Position numbers and translations under genes: made by a program. DNA of 64,000 nucleotides from Abditibacterium sp. (GTDB taxonomy: Bacteria; Armatimonadota; Abditibacteriia; Abditibacteriales; Abditibacteriaceae): positions 88,566 to 152,565 of the forward strand of contig JAUJNG010000014.1 of assembly GCA_030448265.1 (NCBI GenBank), written 5' to 3'. Below are positions 1 to 8,109 of the stretch, in pieces. The notes beneath the pieces are model-generated. The model was not told where the DNA came from, searched no databases, and saw nothing but the letters and a program-made list of their open reading frames with translations. Each line of letters starts with the position of its first letter. Within the stretch, counting starts at the first letter, position 1.

Positions 1-432
1 CTGATGGAATGGGTTGACCCGCCCTTTTGCGCCGGTCACTGGAATCCCGAACTCGTCGAACTGGCAGGCGGTATCGAAGTTTTCGGGCGCGCGGGGCAGC
101 GTTCGACCCGCGTGGAGTGGGACGAGGTGTTGCAGGCGCAGCCCGAAAGGTTGGTGCTGGCGCTGTGCGGGTGGAGCGTGGAACGGGCGCGGCAGGATTT
201 GCCCGTTTTGCAAGGCTACGCCGGTTGGGACGACCTGCCCGCCGTGCGGCGCGGCGCGGTTTTCGCCATCGACGGCAGCGCCTACGCCAGTCGTCCTGGC
301 CCGCGTCTGGTCGAAACTCTGGAACTGCTCGCGGGCCTGCTGCACCCCGAATTGTTCCCCGAATTTGCGCTTCAAACCTGGCGCCCCGAACAGGTGGCGC
401 GTCTCCAAACGGAACCGGTCTCCCTCCCATGA
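1..432 (+). CDS. Cobalamin/siderophore ABC substrate-binding protein (BtuF-like), C-terminal part
   Basis: The reading frame is already open at base 1, so the N-terminus lies outside the window. The visible 143 codons match the second lobe of BtuF-type periplasmic binding proteins: the hallmark WxDPPFCAGHWNPELVELAGG stretch near the start, then a region on what the protein does 'in view of' a bound corrinoid, ending in a Leu-rich C-terminal helix. The family delivers cobalamin or similar ligands to an ABC permease in the periplasm. The stop overlaps the start of the next gene (ATGA), so the two are translationally coupled. The exact ligand cannot be read from this fragment. Confidence 0.8.
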   Translation: MMEWVDPPFCAGHWNPELVELAGGIEVFGRAGQRSTRVEWDEVLQAQPERLVLALCGWSVERARQDLPVLQGYAGWDDLPAVRRGAVFAIDGSAYASRPGPRLVETLELLAGLLHPELFPEFALQTWRPEQVARLQTEPVSLP

Positions 433-1103
433 ACCCCGAACCTATCGCCCTGTCGTGGAGCGGCGGCAAGGACAGCGCGCTTGCGCTGCACGCCCTTCGC
501 GCCTCCGGCCAATACGATGTGCGCGTTTTGCTCACCACGGTGACCCAGAGCTACGAGCGCATCAGCGTGCATGGCGTGCGGCGCGTTTTGCTGGAGCGGC
601 AGGCGCAGGCGCTGGGCGTGCCGCTCGAAATCGCGCTCATTCCGCCGTCCTGCACCAACGACGATTACGAGCGCTCCTTCGGCGCGGCGCTGGGGCGCTG
701 CCGCGAAATGGGCATCACCAGCATGGCGGCAGGCGATTTATATCTGGAAGATGTGCGCGCCTATCGAGAAACCCTCGCCGCGCGTCACGGTATGGAGGCG
801 CGGTTTCCGCTCTGGGGCCGCGATACGGCGCGCGTGGCGCGCGATTTCATCGGCGCGAGCTTTGAGGCCATCCTTTCGTGCGTGGACACCCATGCCCTCG
901 ACAAAACTTTTGCCGGTCGTGCCTTCGACGCCCAGCTTTTGCGCGACCTGCCGCCCAATGTCGATCCCTGCGGCGAAAACGGCGAGTTTCACACTTTCGT
1001 GTGGAATGGCCCTAATTTTTCTGAGGCGATTCCCTGCGTGCGCGGTGAAGTCGTGCTGCGCGACGAGCGCTTCGCTTTCTGCGATCTGCTGCTCGATGAG
1101 TGA
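429..1103 (+). CDS. PP-loop ATPase, Dph6/MJ0570-like (adenine nucleotide alpha-hydrolase superfamily)
   Basis: 224 aa. An ATP-binding PP-loop SGGKDS sits at residues 11-16 and the family-typical CGENGEFHTF block near residue 181. Relatives are annotated as diphthine-ammonia ligase, but bacteria have no diphthamide, so the bacterial substrate is unknown. I chose ATG 429 because it overlaps the upstream stop (ATGA) and places the PP-loop at the expected distance from the N-terminus; the longer frame upstream is a shadow of the BtuF-like gene. Coupling to a corrinoid-binding protein hints at a role in cofactor salvage (inference). A paralogue is encoded at 33674-34348 on the other strand. Confidence 0.85.
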   Translation: MNPEPIALSWSGGKDSALALHALRASGQYDVRVLLTTVTQSYERISVHGVRRVLLERQAQALGVPLEIALIPPSCTNDDYERSFGAALGRCREMGITSMAAGDLYLEDVRAYRETLAARHGMEARFPLWGRDTARVARDFIGASFEAILSCVDTHALDKTFAGRAFDAQLLRDLPPNVDPCGENGEFHTFVWNGPNFSEAIPCVRGEVVLRDERFAFCDLLLDE

Positions 1104-1258
1104 AGTTCGCGGATGGAAGTTTTCGAAAATCAACCGCAAAGACACAGAGATTTTTAAGAGATGACTTAGGCTTCACTGTTTCACGGCGATGGCGAACGCG
1201 GATTTTGGCTCAAATGAAATTACAGCGTGTTTCATTTGCGTTGTATCTTGGCCAAGGG

Positions 1259-1423
1259 TTCGCTCGACTGAAGTCGGCGCTGACCCACAAGCGGGTGCCC
1301 CGCGCTGCGCGCTAACTTCCCGCCTTCGCGGGAACCAGACTGCCTGTTTTCGGCGCAGGCCGAAAGTTAGCGCGCAGCGCGGGGCACCCGCTTGTGGGTC
1401 AGCGCCGACTTCAGTCGAGCGAA
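1259..1423. repeat. Long palindrome, family A copy 1 (outer stem plus two inner mini-hairpins)
   Basis: The gap 1104-1500 holds no gene. Its centre is an inverted repeat with about 60-bp arms that match base for base, beginning TTCGCTCGACTGAAGTCGGC and ending in its complement. The arms enclose two small hairpins, CCCGCCTTCGCGGG (1319-1332) and TTTCGGCGCAGGCCGAAA (1348-1365). A single arm of the CAAAGACACAGAG word-repeat class lies at 1131-1153. Other copies: 16946, 26785, 27506; a relative with different stems at 57668. Confidence 0.95.
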
Positions 1424-1448
1424 TTGATGCACATCGATTGAGACACTG

Positions 1449-1543
1449 TATAGCCACAGAGAACACAGATGAGGTCACAGATGAACACAGATCGTTTCGA
1501 TTATCTGTGTTCATCCACAATCCACTTGTGTCTTTGGATTAAT
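1449..1543. repeat. Word-repeat palindrome (CACAGAGAACACAGAT type)
   Basis: Arms built from repeated ACACAGAT/ATCTGTGT words with imperfect complementarity. The right arm overlaps the last codons of the MutT gene (minus strand), so the final residues of that protein are encoded by the repeat. Confidence 0.8.
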
Positions 1544-1920
1544 TTTTCGATTAAAGCGGCGTTGGCGGGCGGAAAATTCTCGCTTCGCAGGTCGGCGGGC
1601 GTCATGAATCGAATCTCGGCGACTTCGCGTGCCACGATTTCGCCCCCCACGATGTGGCAATGAAACGGATGCAATGTGACGCGGCGCTCTGGATATTCCC
1701 ATTCGAGGCGTTCGCAGGGCACCAGAATCTCGATTTCGAGGCCGACTTCTTCATGCGCTTCACGAATCGCGGCCTTTTCGGACGATTCGCCGCTCTCGAT
1801 TTTGCCGCCAGGAAACTCCCAGACATCGGGCAGATGGTCGGCGTTCGATTGCCGCCGCGCCACCAAAACTTTGCCCCCGCGCCAGATGAGCGCGAGGGCG
1901 ATGTGCAGATGCGGTTTCAT
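1501..1920 (-). CDS. mutT: NUDIX hydrolase, MutT-like (8-oxo-dGTP diphosphatase)
   Basis: 139 aa. The complete NUDIX box is visible at residues 39-61 (G-x5-E-x7-REAHEEVGL). The MutT subfamily hydrolyses 8-oxo-dGTP to the monophosphate in the cytoplasm and so limits A:T to C:G transversions. Length and the N-terminal ALIWRGGKVLVARR strand are typical of stand-alone MutT. The last residues (WIVDEHR) are read from the arm of an intergenic word-repeat palindrome, which suggests the original stop was lost or the repeat was captured. Sanitising specificity is inferred from subfamily likeness; other NUDIX substrates remain possible. Confidence 0.85.
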   Translation of the reverse strand: MKPHLHIALALIWRGGKVLVARRQSNADHLPDVWEFPGGKIESGESSEKAAIREAHEEVGLEIEILVPCERLEWEYPERRVTLHPFHCHIVGGEIVAREVAEIRFMTPADLRSENFPPANAALIEKLIQRHKWIVDEHR

Positions 1921-1938
1921 AAATCGCTAAATTTCATC

Positions 1939-2031
1939 TCACACCAAGAAACGAAGTTCACACCAAGGAACACAAAGATTTTTTAGAAACCTCTTTGTGT
2001 TCCTTGGTGTGAACTTCGTTTCTTGGTGTGA
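1939..2031. repeat. Word-repeat palindrome (TCACACCAAGAAAC type)
   Basis: Nearly perfect inverted repeat filling the gap between two minus-strand genes. Each arm contains two CACACCAAG(G)AA words, and the loop is a short A/T-rich stretch. It may act as a bidirectional terminator for transcripts from both sides, but it lacks a proper U-tract. Confidence 0.9.
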
Positions 2032-2040
2032 ACCTTTTCC

Positions 2041-3318
2041 TCAGTCGAGAGGCCGCAAAACCAGTCCCGTCGCCAGTTTGGGATAAAAATAAGTCGATTT
2101 CTGGGGCATTTTATCGCCGGCATCGGCCACTTTTTTCACCTGTTCCACCGGCGTTTCGCGCAGCAGGAACGCGGCGCCCGCTTCTCCGGTTTCGACCTGA
2201 CGCATCGCTTCCCCTGCGTCGATGGTGTAGCTGATATGCGCGCCCGCCGCGACTTTGGCGGCATCAATGCCCAGTTGCTTGTCCAGAATCAAATCGCTCA
2301 ACACCGCAACATCGAGCGCGTTGTAAGCCTCGCTTTTCGACCCATCGCGCGCGCTTTGCACGTTTTCGCCGCTTTGGAGACGCAGTAAATAGCTTTGCCC
2401 GCGCAAATGCAGTCCGAGCGCGTTTTGCGATTTATCCACTTGGCCCAGCGCGGCCAAAAGAGCATTCGCATCGCCGGAAAACGGCTCGACGTTGAAAAAT
2501 TCGCCCAGTTTGGCGGGAAGCGCGGCGGCTTCGGCGTCGGAGAGGGCTTTGACGATGCGATGTGTGGGCAAAACCACCAGTCCTTCGTCCTGCATCGAAA
2601 CGCACATCATCATCACGCCGTTTTCGCCGCCGTTTTGATGGCCGGTTTCCTTGAAATAATTCAGCGCGGTTTCGTAGCGGTGGTGGCCGTCGGCAATCAG
2701 CACGCTTTCATTATCGAAAGCCGCTTCCAATCCATTCACCATTTCATCGTCGCACAAAACCCAGAGGCGATGGGTGATGCCTTCGGCGTCGGTCGCCTGC
2801 GCTTTGGCGGGCGTCAAAACCACATCGCGAATCAAACCGTCGATCCAGCCGTCTTCATCGGCGACAAGGCCAAAAATGGGACTGGTATTGGCCCTGAGCA
2901 CGCGCAGCAGGTTGAGCCGGTCGGCTTTGGGGCCGCTCATGGTGTGTTCGTGCGGTTGCACGCCCGCGCCGAACTCTTCGAGAGTGAGAGCGCCAATCAC
3001 GCCGCGCCGCTTGCGAATTTCGCCGCTCTGGGGCAGAGCGAATTCCTGTTCGTAGATGTAAAACGCCGAATCGTCGCGCTGCAAAATGCCTTCGGAAATC
3101 CATTTTTGCAGAGTTCGGGCGCAGGTTTGATATTGCTCATCGCTGGCCGCTTCGCCGTAGCGCGCCGCGAGTTCGACGGCGACGATGTTGTGGGGGTCGC
3201 GGGCCAAAAGTTCGTCGCGCGCGGCGCCTTTGATGACATCGTAGGGCGGACAGATGGTGTTGGAGAGTTCGATTTGCGGGCTGTAGCGCAGGCCGCGAAA
3301 GGGGAGAAATTGTGCCAT
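2041..3318 (-). CDS. DUF1015 family protein
   Basis: 425 aa, the normal full length for DUF1015 (COG4198). The N-terminal FRGLRY and CPPYDVI blocks and a central DGHHRYETAL motif near residue 210 identify the family. The DGHHR motif resembles the nucleotide-handling GxHR motif of ParB/SerK-like proteins, so a small-molecule kinase activity has been proposed on structural grounds; none is proven here. No signal peptide or membrane segment is visible, so it should be cytosolic. It reads in the same direction as gpmI, separated by a 108-bp gap holding a palindrome. No Shine-Dalgarno precedes the ATG. Confidence 0.85.
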   Translation of the reverse strand: MAQFLPFRGLRYSPQIELSNTICPPYDVIKGAARDELLARDPHNIVAVELAARYGEAASDEQYQTCARTLQKWISEGILQRDDSAFYIYEQEFALPQSGEIRKRRGVIGALTLEEFGAGVQPHEHTMSGPKADRLNLLRVLRANTSPIFGLVADEDGWIDGLIRDVVLTPAKAQATDAEGITHRLWVLCDDEMVNGLEAAFDNESVLIADGHHRYETALNYFKETGHQNGGENGVMMMCVSMQDEGLVVLPTHRIVKALSDAEAAALPAKLGEFFNVEPFSGDANALLAALGQVDKSQNALGLHLRGQSYLLRLQSGENVQSARDGSKSEAYNALDVAVLSDLILDKQLGIDAAKVAAGAHISYTIDAGEAMRQVETGEAGAAFLLRETPVEQVKKVADAGDKMPQKSTYFYPKLATGLVLRPLD

Positions 3319-3330
3319 TGGATTTTGGGG

Positions 3331-3426
3331 AATTCACCACAGAGACACGGAGGCACAGAGAAGGGAAGAGTTTTGAGAAGAGAAAATCTCCAAAAATCTC
3401 TGCGCCTCTGTGTCTCTGTGGTGAAT
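3331..3426. repeat. Word-repeat palindrome (CACCACAGAGACACGG type)
   Basis: Inverted repeat with arms of about 35 bp starting AATTCACCACAGAGACACGG and ending in the complement. Variants of the CACAGAGAC/GTCTCTGTG word recur at 5909, 15560, 35357, 47305 and 48671. It sits between the stop of gpmI and the start of the DUF1015 gene. Confidence 0.95.
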
Positions 3427-5256
3427 TTAAACGAGCAAATTTAAGCGGTTTCTGGCCGAATCCGCGAGTTTCGCCGCGAGTTCGTCCTCTTGATTTTCAC
3501 ACACATAAACGAGGCGCGTTTCGCCTTCGCGCAGCGCCGCGATGACTTCGGCGCGCGAGAGCGCCGCATTGACGCTGCCCGCGACCGCTTTTTGCAGCAT
3601 CGCGCTGAAACTTGGCGCGTGAGCGCTGGGATCGAGAGTATCGACTTGATCGACTGATTCGCCCAGCAGGGAAATGCCCGTCATGGAGGCGGGCTTTTCG
3701 ATGCCCATCAAATCGAGAAGCGTGGGCGCAATGTCGGCCAAACGACCGCCGTCGCGCAAGGTCGCATCGCTCGCGCCACCAAGCAGCACGCAGGGAACGG
3801 GATTGGTGGTGTGCGCGGTGTGCGGTTTTCCGGTTTTGGGGTCGAGCATCTGTTCGCAGTTGCCGTGATCCGCAATCACCAGAAGGGCGCCGCCCACTTC
3901 TTCGATGGCGCGCAGAATCTCGCCCAAACCGGCGTCGGCGGATTCGACGGCTTTGATGGCGGCTTCCAGAACGCCGGTGTGCCCCACCATGTCGGTCTGC
4001 GCGAAGTTGAGGATGATGGCGTCGAATTTTTGGCTCAAAATCGCGGCGACGACTTTTTCGGTCACTTCGGGACTGCTCATTTCGGGCTGCAAATCGTAAG
4101 TCGGCACGTCGGGCGAATTGACCAGGATGCGCTCTTCGCCGTTCCAGGGCGTTTCGAAACCGCCGGAAAAGAAGAAAGTGACGTGCGGATATTTTTCGGT
4201 TTCGGCGATGCGAAGCTGAGTTTTTTCGGCTTTGGCGATGGTTTCGCCCAGCCCGTCGTGGAGCGGGCGCGGGCCGAAAGCGTAGGGAGCGATTTGGTCT
4301 TCGCTGTAGCGCGTCAGGGTGGCGAAAAATACGTCGGGACGGGCGTTGCGTTTGAACGGCGCGCGTTCGAGGTCTTCGGGATTTTGCGGCAAATTTTGGT
4401 CGAAATCGGGGTCGAGAAACACCTGCATCAGCTCGCGGCCTCGGTCGGAGCGGTAGTTGAAAAAGATCACCGCGTCGCCATCGGCGATGCGCGGGCGCGG
4501 CGCGCCAGTTTCATCGAGAACGACCGTCGCGCCGACGAATTCATCGCTTTCGCCGCGTTCGTAGGCGTTTTTGAGGGCCGCAATCGCGTCGGGCGCGGTA
4601 TGGCCGAGGCCCTGCGTCAGACATTCGTAAGCCTGCTTCACGCGCGGCCAGCGTTTGTCGCGATCCATCGCGTAATAGCGGCCAATGACCGAAGCGACGC
4701 AGCCCGCGCCGGTTCGCATCATCTGTTCGAGAAGCCGTGAAACGAAGCCCAGACCGGAATCGGGCGGCGTGTCGCGGCCATCGGTGAAGGCGTGGAAACA
4801 CACTTTATCTCCAACAAGTCCATGGCGCGCCGCCATTTCCAAAAGGGCGAAATAATGGCCTTCGGAGGCGTGGACGTTGCCGTTCGAAGTCAGTCCCATG
4901 AGGTGAAGCCGCGTTCCGGCGTTTTTGACACGGTGAATCGCTTCCAGAATGACTGCGTTCTCGAAAAAATCGCCGGTCGCGATGGAATTGTCGATGAGCG
5001 ACGAATCCTGAAACACGATGCGGCCCGCGCCGATGTTGAGATGGCCGACTTCGGAGTTGCCCATCACGCCAGGCGGCAGACCGACATCGGTGCCGTGCGC
5101 GGTGAGCTGGGTGTGCGGGCAACCCTTCCACAAACGGTCGAAATGGGGCGTAGCGGCGAGCGTAACGGCGTTGGCGACGGGGTTGTCGGACAATCCCCAG
5201 CCATCGAGAATGACGAGCATGACGGGGCGGGGCGGGGAAGAAGGAGGATGGGCCAT
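3427..5256 (-). CDS. gpmI: 2,3-bisphosphoglycerate-independent phosphoglycerate mutase
   Basis: 609 aa. Interconverts 3- and 2-phosphoglycerate in glycolysis/gluconeogenesis using two Mn2+ ions and a phosphoserine intermediate. The metal-ligand Asp18 lies in VILDGWG and the nucleophile Ser68 in GNSEVGH; later blocks FTDGRDT, NFAQTDMVGHTG and ADHGNCE supply the remaining ligands. Usual length is about 510-550 aa; here roughly 77 residues follow the LMGIEKPASMTGISLL block that normally ends the enzyme. This extension is hydrophilic, ends RNRLNLLV and is not a domain I recognise. The start ATG 5256 gives a short pre-strand before VMLVILDGWG; no Shine-Dalgarno is obvious. Confidence 0.95.
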   Translation of the reverse strand: MAHPPSSPPRPVMLVILDGWGLSDNPVANAVTLAATPHFDRLWKGCPHTQLTAHGTDVGLPPGVMGNSEVGHLNIGAGRIVFQDSSLIDNSIATGDFFENAVILEAIHRVKNAGTRLHLMGLTSNGNVHASEGHYFALLEMAARHGLVGDKVCFHAFTDGRDTPPDSGLGFVSRLLEQMMRTGAGCVASVIGRYYAMDRDKRWPRVKQAYECLTQGLGHTAPDAIAALKNAYERGESDEFVGATVVLDETGAPRPRIADGDAVIFFNYRSDRGRELMQVFLDPDFDQNLPQNPEDLERAPFKRNARPDVFFATLTRYSEDQIAPYAFGPRPLHDGLGETIAKAEKTQLRIAETEKYPHVTFFFSGGFETPWNGEERILVNSPDVPTYDLQPEMSSPEVTEKVVAAILSQKFDAIILNFAQTDMVGHTGVLEAAIKAVESADAGLGEILRAIEEVGGALLVIADHGNCEQMLDPKTGKPHTAHTTNPVPCVLLGGASDATLRDGGRLADIAPTLLDLMGIEKPASMTGISLLGESVDQVDTLDPSAHAPSFSAMLQKAVAGSVNAALSRAEVIAALREGETRLVYVCENQEDELAAKLADSARNRLNLLV

Positions 5257-5297
5257 GAGAAAGCGAGGCGAGTTTAAGGGCGCGGCGCGTCAGGCGC

Positions 5298-5330
5298 AAA
5301 AAAGCGCGCCCAAAATTTGGACGCGCTTTT
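5298..5330 (-). terminator. Rho-independent terminator after the DUF892 gene
   Basis: On the minus strand, GCGCGTCC and GGGCGCGC pair around an A/T loop and are followed by TTTTTT. It lies just past the DUF892 stop and before gpmI. Confidence 0.8.
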
Positions 5331-5343
5331 CGCTATTACTCGC

Positions 5344-5832
5344 TTAGACGGCTTTCAAATTGATGCCTTTTTCGGCGATTTCACTGAGTTTCTGGTTGGT
5401 GAGTTCCTCTTCGTTGAGGCTCTGGCCCAGCAGTTCTTTCACGTCGTCGGAGCCGACAGTTTTGGCCCAGGTGCAAATGGTGCCGTAAGTCGTGATTTCG
5501 TAGTGCTCGACTTTCTGCGCGGCAGCGATGAGCAGGGCGTCTTTGACTTCGGGGCTGGTGTCCTCGCTCATCAGGTGTTTGCCTTCTTTGAGAATGCCTT
5601 TCATCGCTTCGCAGGTGATGGCGGCGGGCGTTTCGCCGAGCAGACCGAAGGCTTGTTCGAGGCGCCCGATCTGGGTCTGAGTTTCGGTGGCGTGCTTTTC
5701 GAAACCGGCTTTGAGCGTCGGGTCGGTGGCTTTTTGCGCCATCTGGGGCAGCACTTCGGCGAGTTGTTGCTCGGCGGAATACAAGTCCTTCATTTCATCG
5801 ATCATCGCTTCTTTGAGGTGGGTCATGCTCAT
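5344..5832 (-). CDS. Ferritin-like DUF892 protein (YciE/YciF family)
   Basis: 162 aa, all-helical. The family forms ferritin-like four-helix bundles with a di-iron site and is often linked to stress responses; physiological substrate unknown. Glu/His residues suited to metal binding are visible in EMKDLYSAEQQL, FEKHATETQ and KVEHYEITTY. I chose ATG 5832 (MSMTHLKE) rather than a start 19 codons upstream because GGAG lies at the right distance before it. A terminator follows immediately, so it is probably a monocistronic unit. Confidence 0.85.
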   Translation of the reverse strand: MSMTHLKEAMIDEMKDLYSAEQQLAEVLPQMAQKATDPTLKAGFEKHATETQTQIGRLEQAFGLLGETPAAITCEAMKGILKEGKHLMSEDTSPEVKDALLIAAAQKVEHYEITTYGTICTWAKTVGSDDVKELLGQSLNEEELTNQKLSEIAEKGINLKAV

Positions 5833-5908
5833 AATGGGGGTTTTCTCCAGAGTTTGGGGTGGCTTTTGGGGCCGCGCGGCAAGTTGCAAGGGCGGTGCCG
5901 CTTTGGGG

Positions 5909-5998
5909 TTTCCCGCAGAGACGCGGGAGGCGCAGAGAGGAAAGAAGGTTTTTATTCCCTCTCAAAAATCTCCGCGCCTCCGCGTCTCTGCGCGAAAT
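5909..5998. repeat. Word-repeat palindrome (CGCAGAGACGCGGGAGG type)
   Basis: Imperfect inverted repeat, arms about 30 bp, with CGCAGAGACGCGGGAGGCGC on the left and GCGCCTCCGCGTCTCTGCG on the right. It separates the E1-alpha gene from the DUF892 gene. Confidence 0.9.
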
Positions 5999-6002
5999 GA
6001 TC

Positions 6003-6941
6003 TCAGGCGAACATTTCGCTTTCCCACTCCACGACTTCGGGTTCGGGCGAATCGCGCGCGAACTGCACCGCCGCTTCGATTTGAGCGTCGATTTCGGCCA
6101 GAATCGGGGCGTATTGCTCGTTGGGCATTTCCATCGCGGTTTGGAGTTTCCCGATGCAGTCTTTGAGGCGCCACTCGGCTTCTTCTTCTCTGGTGCGGTA
6201 GTCGCATTTGTCGCTTTTGGAGTGGCCGTAGTAGCGATAGGTTTTCATTTCCAGAAGCGTGGGGCCAACACCTTCGCGTGCGCGTTTTGCGGCACTGGCG
6301 ACGGCGCTTTGCACGGCGAAAAAATCGACGCCATCGACGACTTCGCCATGAATGCCGTAGCCGGCGGCACGCGCCGCGATGTCGGGCGTGGCGAAGGCCT
6401 CATCGAAGCGCGTGGACATGGCGTATTGGTTGTTTTCGCAGATGAAAATCACCGGCAGACGCCAGATCGCCGCCATGTTGAGCGATTCGTGAAAGGTGCC
6501 CTGATTGGCGCCGCCTTCGCCGAAAAAACAGACCACGACCTGCCCTGAATTCCTCATTTGCGCCGAGAGTGCCGCGCCCGTCGCGATGGGAAGCCCGCCC
6601 GCCGTGATGCCATTGGATCCCAGAAAGCCAATCGAATAATCGGCGACGTGCTGCGAGCCGCCGCGCCCTTTGCTGGGGCCGGTCGCTTTGCCCCACAACT
6701 CGGCCATCAGAGCGCCCGCGTCGCCGCCTTTGGCCAGAAAATGGCCGTGGCCGCGATGGGTGGAAGTCATCAAATCGTCGGGTTGCAACGCGGCGCACAC
6801 ACCCACGGCGACGGCTTCCTGTCCGGCGTAAAGATGGGAGGTGCCTTTGATGACACCGCTCGAAAAGAGATCGTCTAATTTCTCCTCGAAACGGCGGATG
6901 AGGAGCATTTGGCGCAACTGAGGCGCGAGTTGGTTGGGCAT
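6003..6941 (-). CDS. Thiamine-dependent 2-oxoacid or acetoin dehydrogenase E1 component, alpha subunit
   Basis: 312 aa, typical for separate E1-alpha chains. The thiamine-diphosphate/Mg motif begins at GEGGANQGT (residues 141-149) and closes at ENNQYAMST (169-177); the phosphorylation-loop-like YRYYGHSKSD follows. E1-alpha decarboxylates the oxoacid and hands the two-carbon unit to lipoyl E2. The E1-beta and E2 partners are not in this window, which is unusual because they are normally adjacent. Length and the RRFEEKLDDLFSSGVIKG start fit pyruvate or acetoin dehydrogenase (PdhA/AcoA) better than branched-chain enzymes; I cannot choose between the two. Confidence 0.85.
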   Translation of the reverse strand: MPNQLAPQLRQMLLIRRFEEKLDDLFSSGVIKGTSHLYAGQEAVAVGVCAALQPDDLMTSTHRGHGHFLAKGGDAGALMAELWGKATGPSKGRGGSQHVADYSIGFLGSNGITAGGLPIATGAALSAQMRNSGQVVVCFFGEGGANQGTFHESLNMAAIWRLPVIFICENNQYAMSTRFDEAFATPDIAARAAGYGIHGEVVDGVDFFAVQSAVASAAKRAREGVGPTLLEMKTYRYYGHSKSDKCDYRTREEEAEWRLKDCIGKLQTAMEMPNEQYAPILAEIDAQIEAAVQFARDSPEPEVVEWESEMFA

Positions 6942-6966
6942 GGGGGAAGTTTGACACTCCAGACGA

Positions 6967-7000
6967 CAAAACGGCCCGCTCCAATTGAAGCGGGCCGTTT
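6967..7000 (-). terminator. Terminator hairpin after the prepilin gene
   Basis: Perfect stem AAACGGCCCGCT/AGCGGGCCGTTT around a short CCAATTGA loop, directly downstream of the prepilin stop on the minus strand. Confidence 0.85.
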
Positions 7001-7019
7001 GATCAGGAGCTTGAATCCA

Positions 7020-7964
7020 TCAGCCCACAGGTTCGGAGCCGGTCGGTTTCAGGATGATCTGGTTGTTGCCGGTGTAGAGTTTTTTGCCCCACATAAAGTT
7101 GTTGGGGTTAAGAGTCTGTTCGATACGATGCCATTTGACATGGCCATCGGCAAAAGCGTAGTTAGAGCCGCCTAAATGCTTCTCGTATTCGGCGTAGCTG
7201 ATGTGATGCCCGCCGCCGCTGTAACCGGCCGCTGTGCAGGCGGCTTTGGCCTGCAGGGCGGTGGTAACCGTGACGGCGCGTGGAGTTGGAATCTGCATAT
7301 CCGCCACGCTCTGTAGGTTGGTCTGAGCGCCGTTGTTAGTGATCCCGTGGGTTGGGCGGTGCGACTTTCCTTTGAATCCAGGCGTTTCCTGACCTGTTGA
7401 GGTGTCGTTGACACACGCGATCGTATTGGCGAACTCAGCCACCATGATAACTCCCGCCGTGTCGTCGATCTGCGCTGAGTTCACTGTGTTGGGGCCATCG
7501 GTAGACGACCGCTTGCGCGGCATAATCAGGGCATTGGCCGTATAAGAGATGCGCGGCACCTGAGCGTCACGGGGAGGCGAACTGGGCGCGAGGGAGTAAG
7601 TCGGATCATGCGGATTAGTCGGTAGCAATCCGCCCAGCGGGTCGGACGGACAAACGAAAATCTGCTCGCTCTTCAGATAGGGACGGGTCGATCCAGACCA
7701 GTGCACATAGCCCTGGGTGTCGCCAGCATTGTTCTTGTAGAAATAGGCCTGTGGATAACGTTCGTCGTAGTCCTGCACATACTGCATGACACCGAGGCCG
7801 ATTTGCTTCATGTTGCTCTGGCATGACGAACGGCGGGCGTTTTCGCGGGCACGGCCAAAGACGGGGAAAAGAATAGCCGCGAGAATAGCTATGATAGCTA
7901 TAACGACCAAAAGTTCAATGAGAGTAAAACCACGCGTTGAGGAAGAGGAACGGTTGGAAAACAT
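7020..7964 (-). CDS. Type IV-like major prepilin with H-X9-DG motif (DUF1559-type)
   Basis: 314 aa. The class III signal [19 protein letters not shown] gives prepilin-peptidase cleavage after Gly12 and N-methylation of Phe13; the hydrophobic helix then anchors the protein in the inner membrane or in a pseudopilus. Near the C-terminus [11 protein letters not shown] is the DG motif typical of this family, which is greatly expanded in Planctomycetota and Armatimonadota. AGGAG precedes ATG 7964. It stands alone between two terminators without assembly genes, as is common for this family. The exact structure it builds is unknown. Confidence 0.9.
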   Translation of the reverse strand: MFSNRSSSSTRGFTLIELLVVIAIIAILAAILFPVFGRARENARRSSCQSNMKQIGLGVMQYVQDYDERYPQAYFYKNNAGDTQGYVHWSGSTRPYLKSEQIFVCPSDPLGGLLPTNPHDPTYSLAPSSPPRDAQVPRISYTANALIMPRKRSSTDGPNTVNSAQIDDTAGVIMVAEFANTIACVNDTSTGQETPGFKGKSHRPTHGITNNGAQTNLQSVADMQIPTPRAVTVTTALQAKAACTAAGYSGGGHHISYAEYEKHLGGSNYAFADGHVKWHRIEQTLNPNNFMWGKKLYTGNNQIILKPTGSEPVG

Positions 7965-8060
7965 AGGAAATCTCCTGGAATCTTTCGATTCGCGGCTCCC
8001 ATTATCGCTCCGCTACATTAAATCTGTGTGAAGTTTGTATTAAAGATTCGCTTTCAAACC

Positions 8061-8090
8061 AAAACAGCCGCGCTCATCGCGCGGCTGTTT
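8061..8090 (-). terminator. Terminator hairpin after the M48 peptidase gene
   Basis: AAAACAGCCGCGC and GCGCGGCTGTTT pair perfectly around TCATC; located 20 bases past the M48 stop. Confidence 0.85.
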
Positions 8091-8109
8091 CCGTGATTTA
8101 TTTTTCGGC

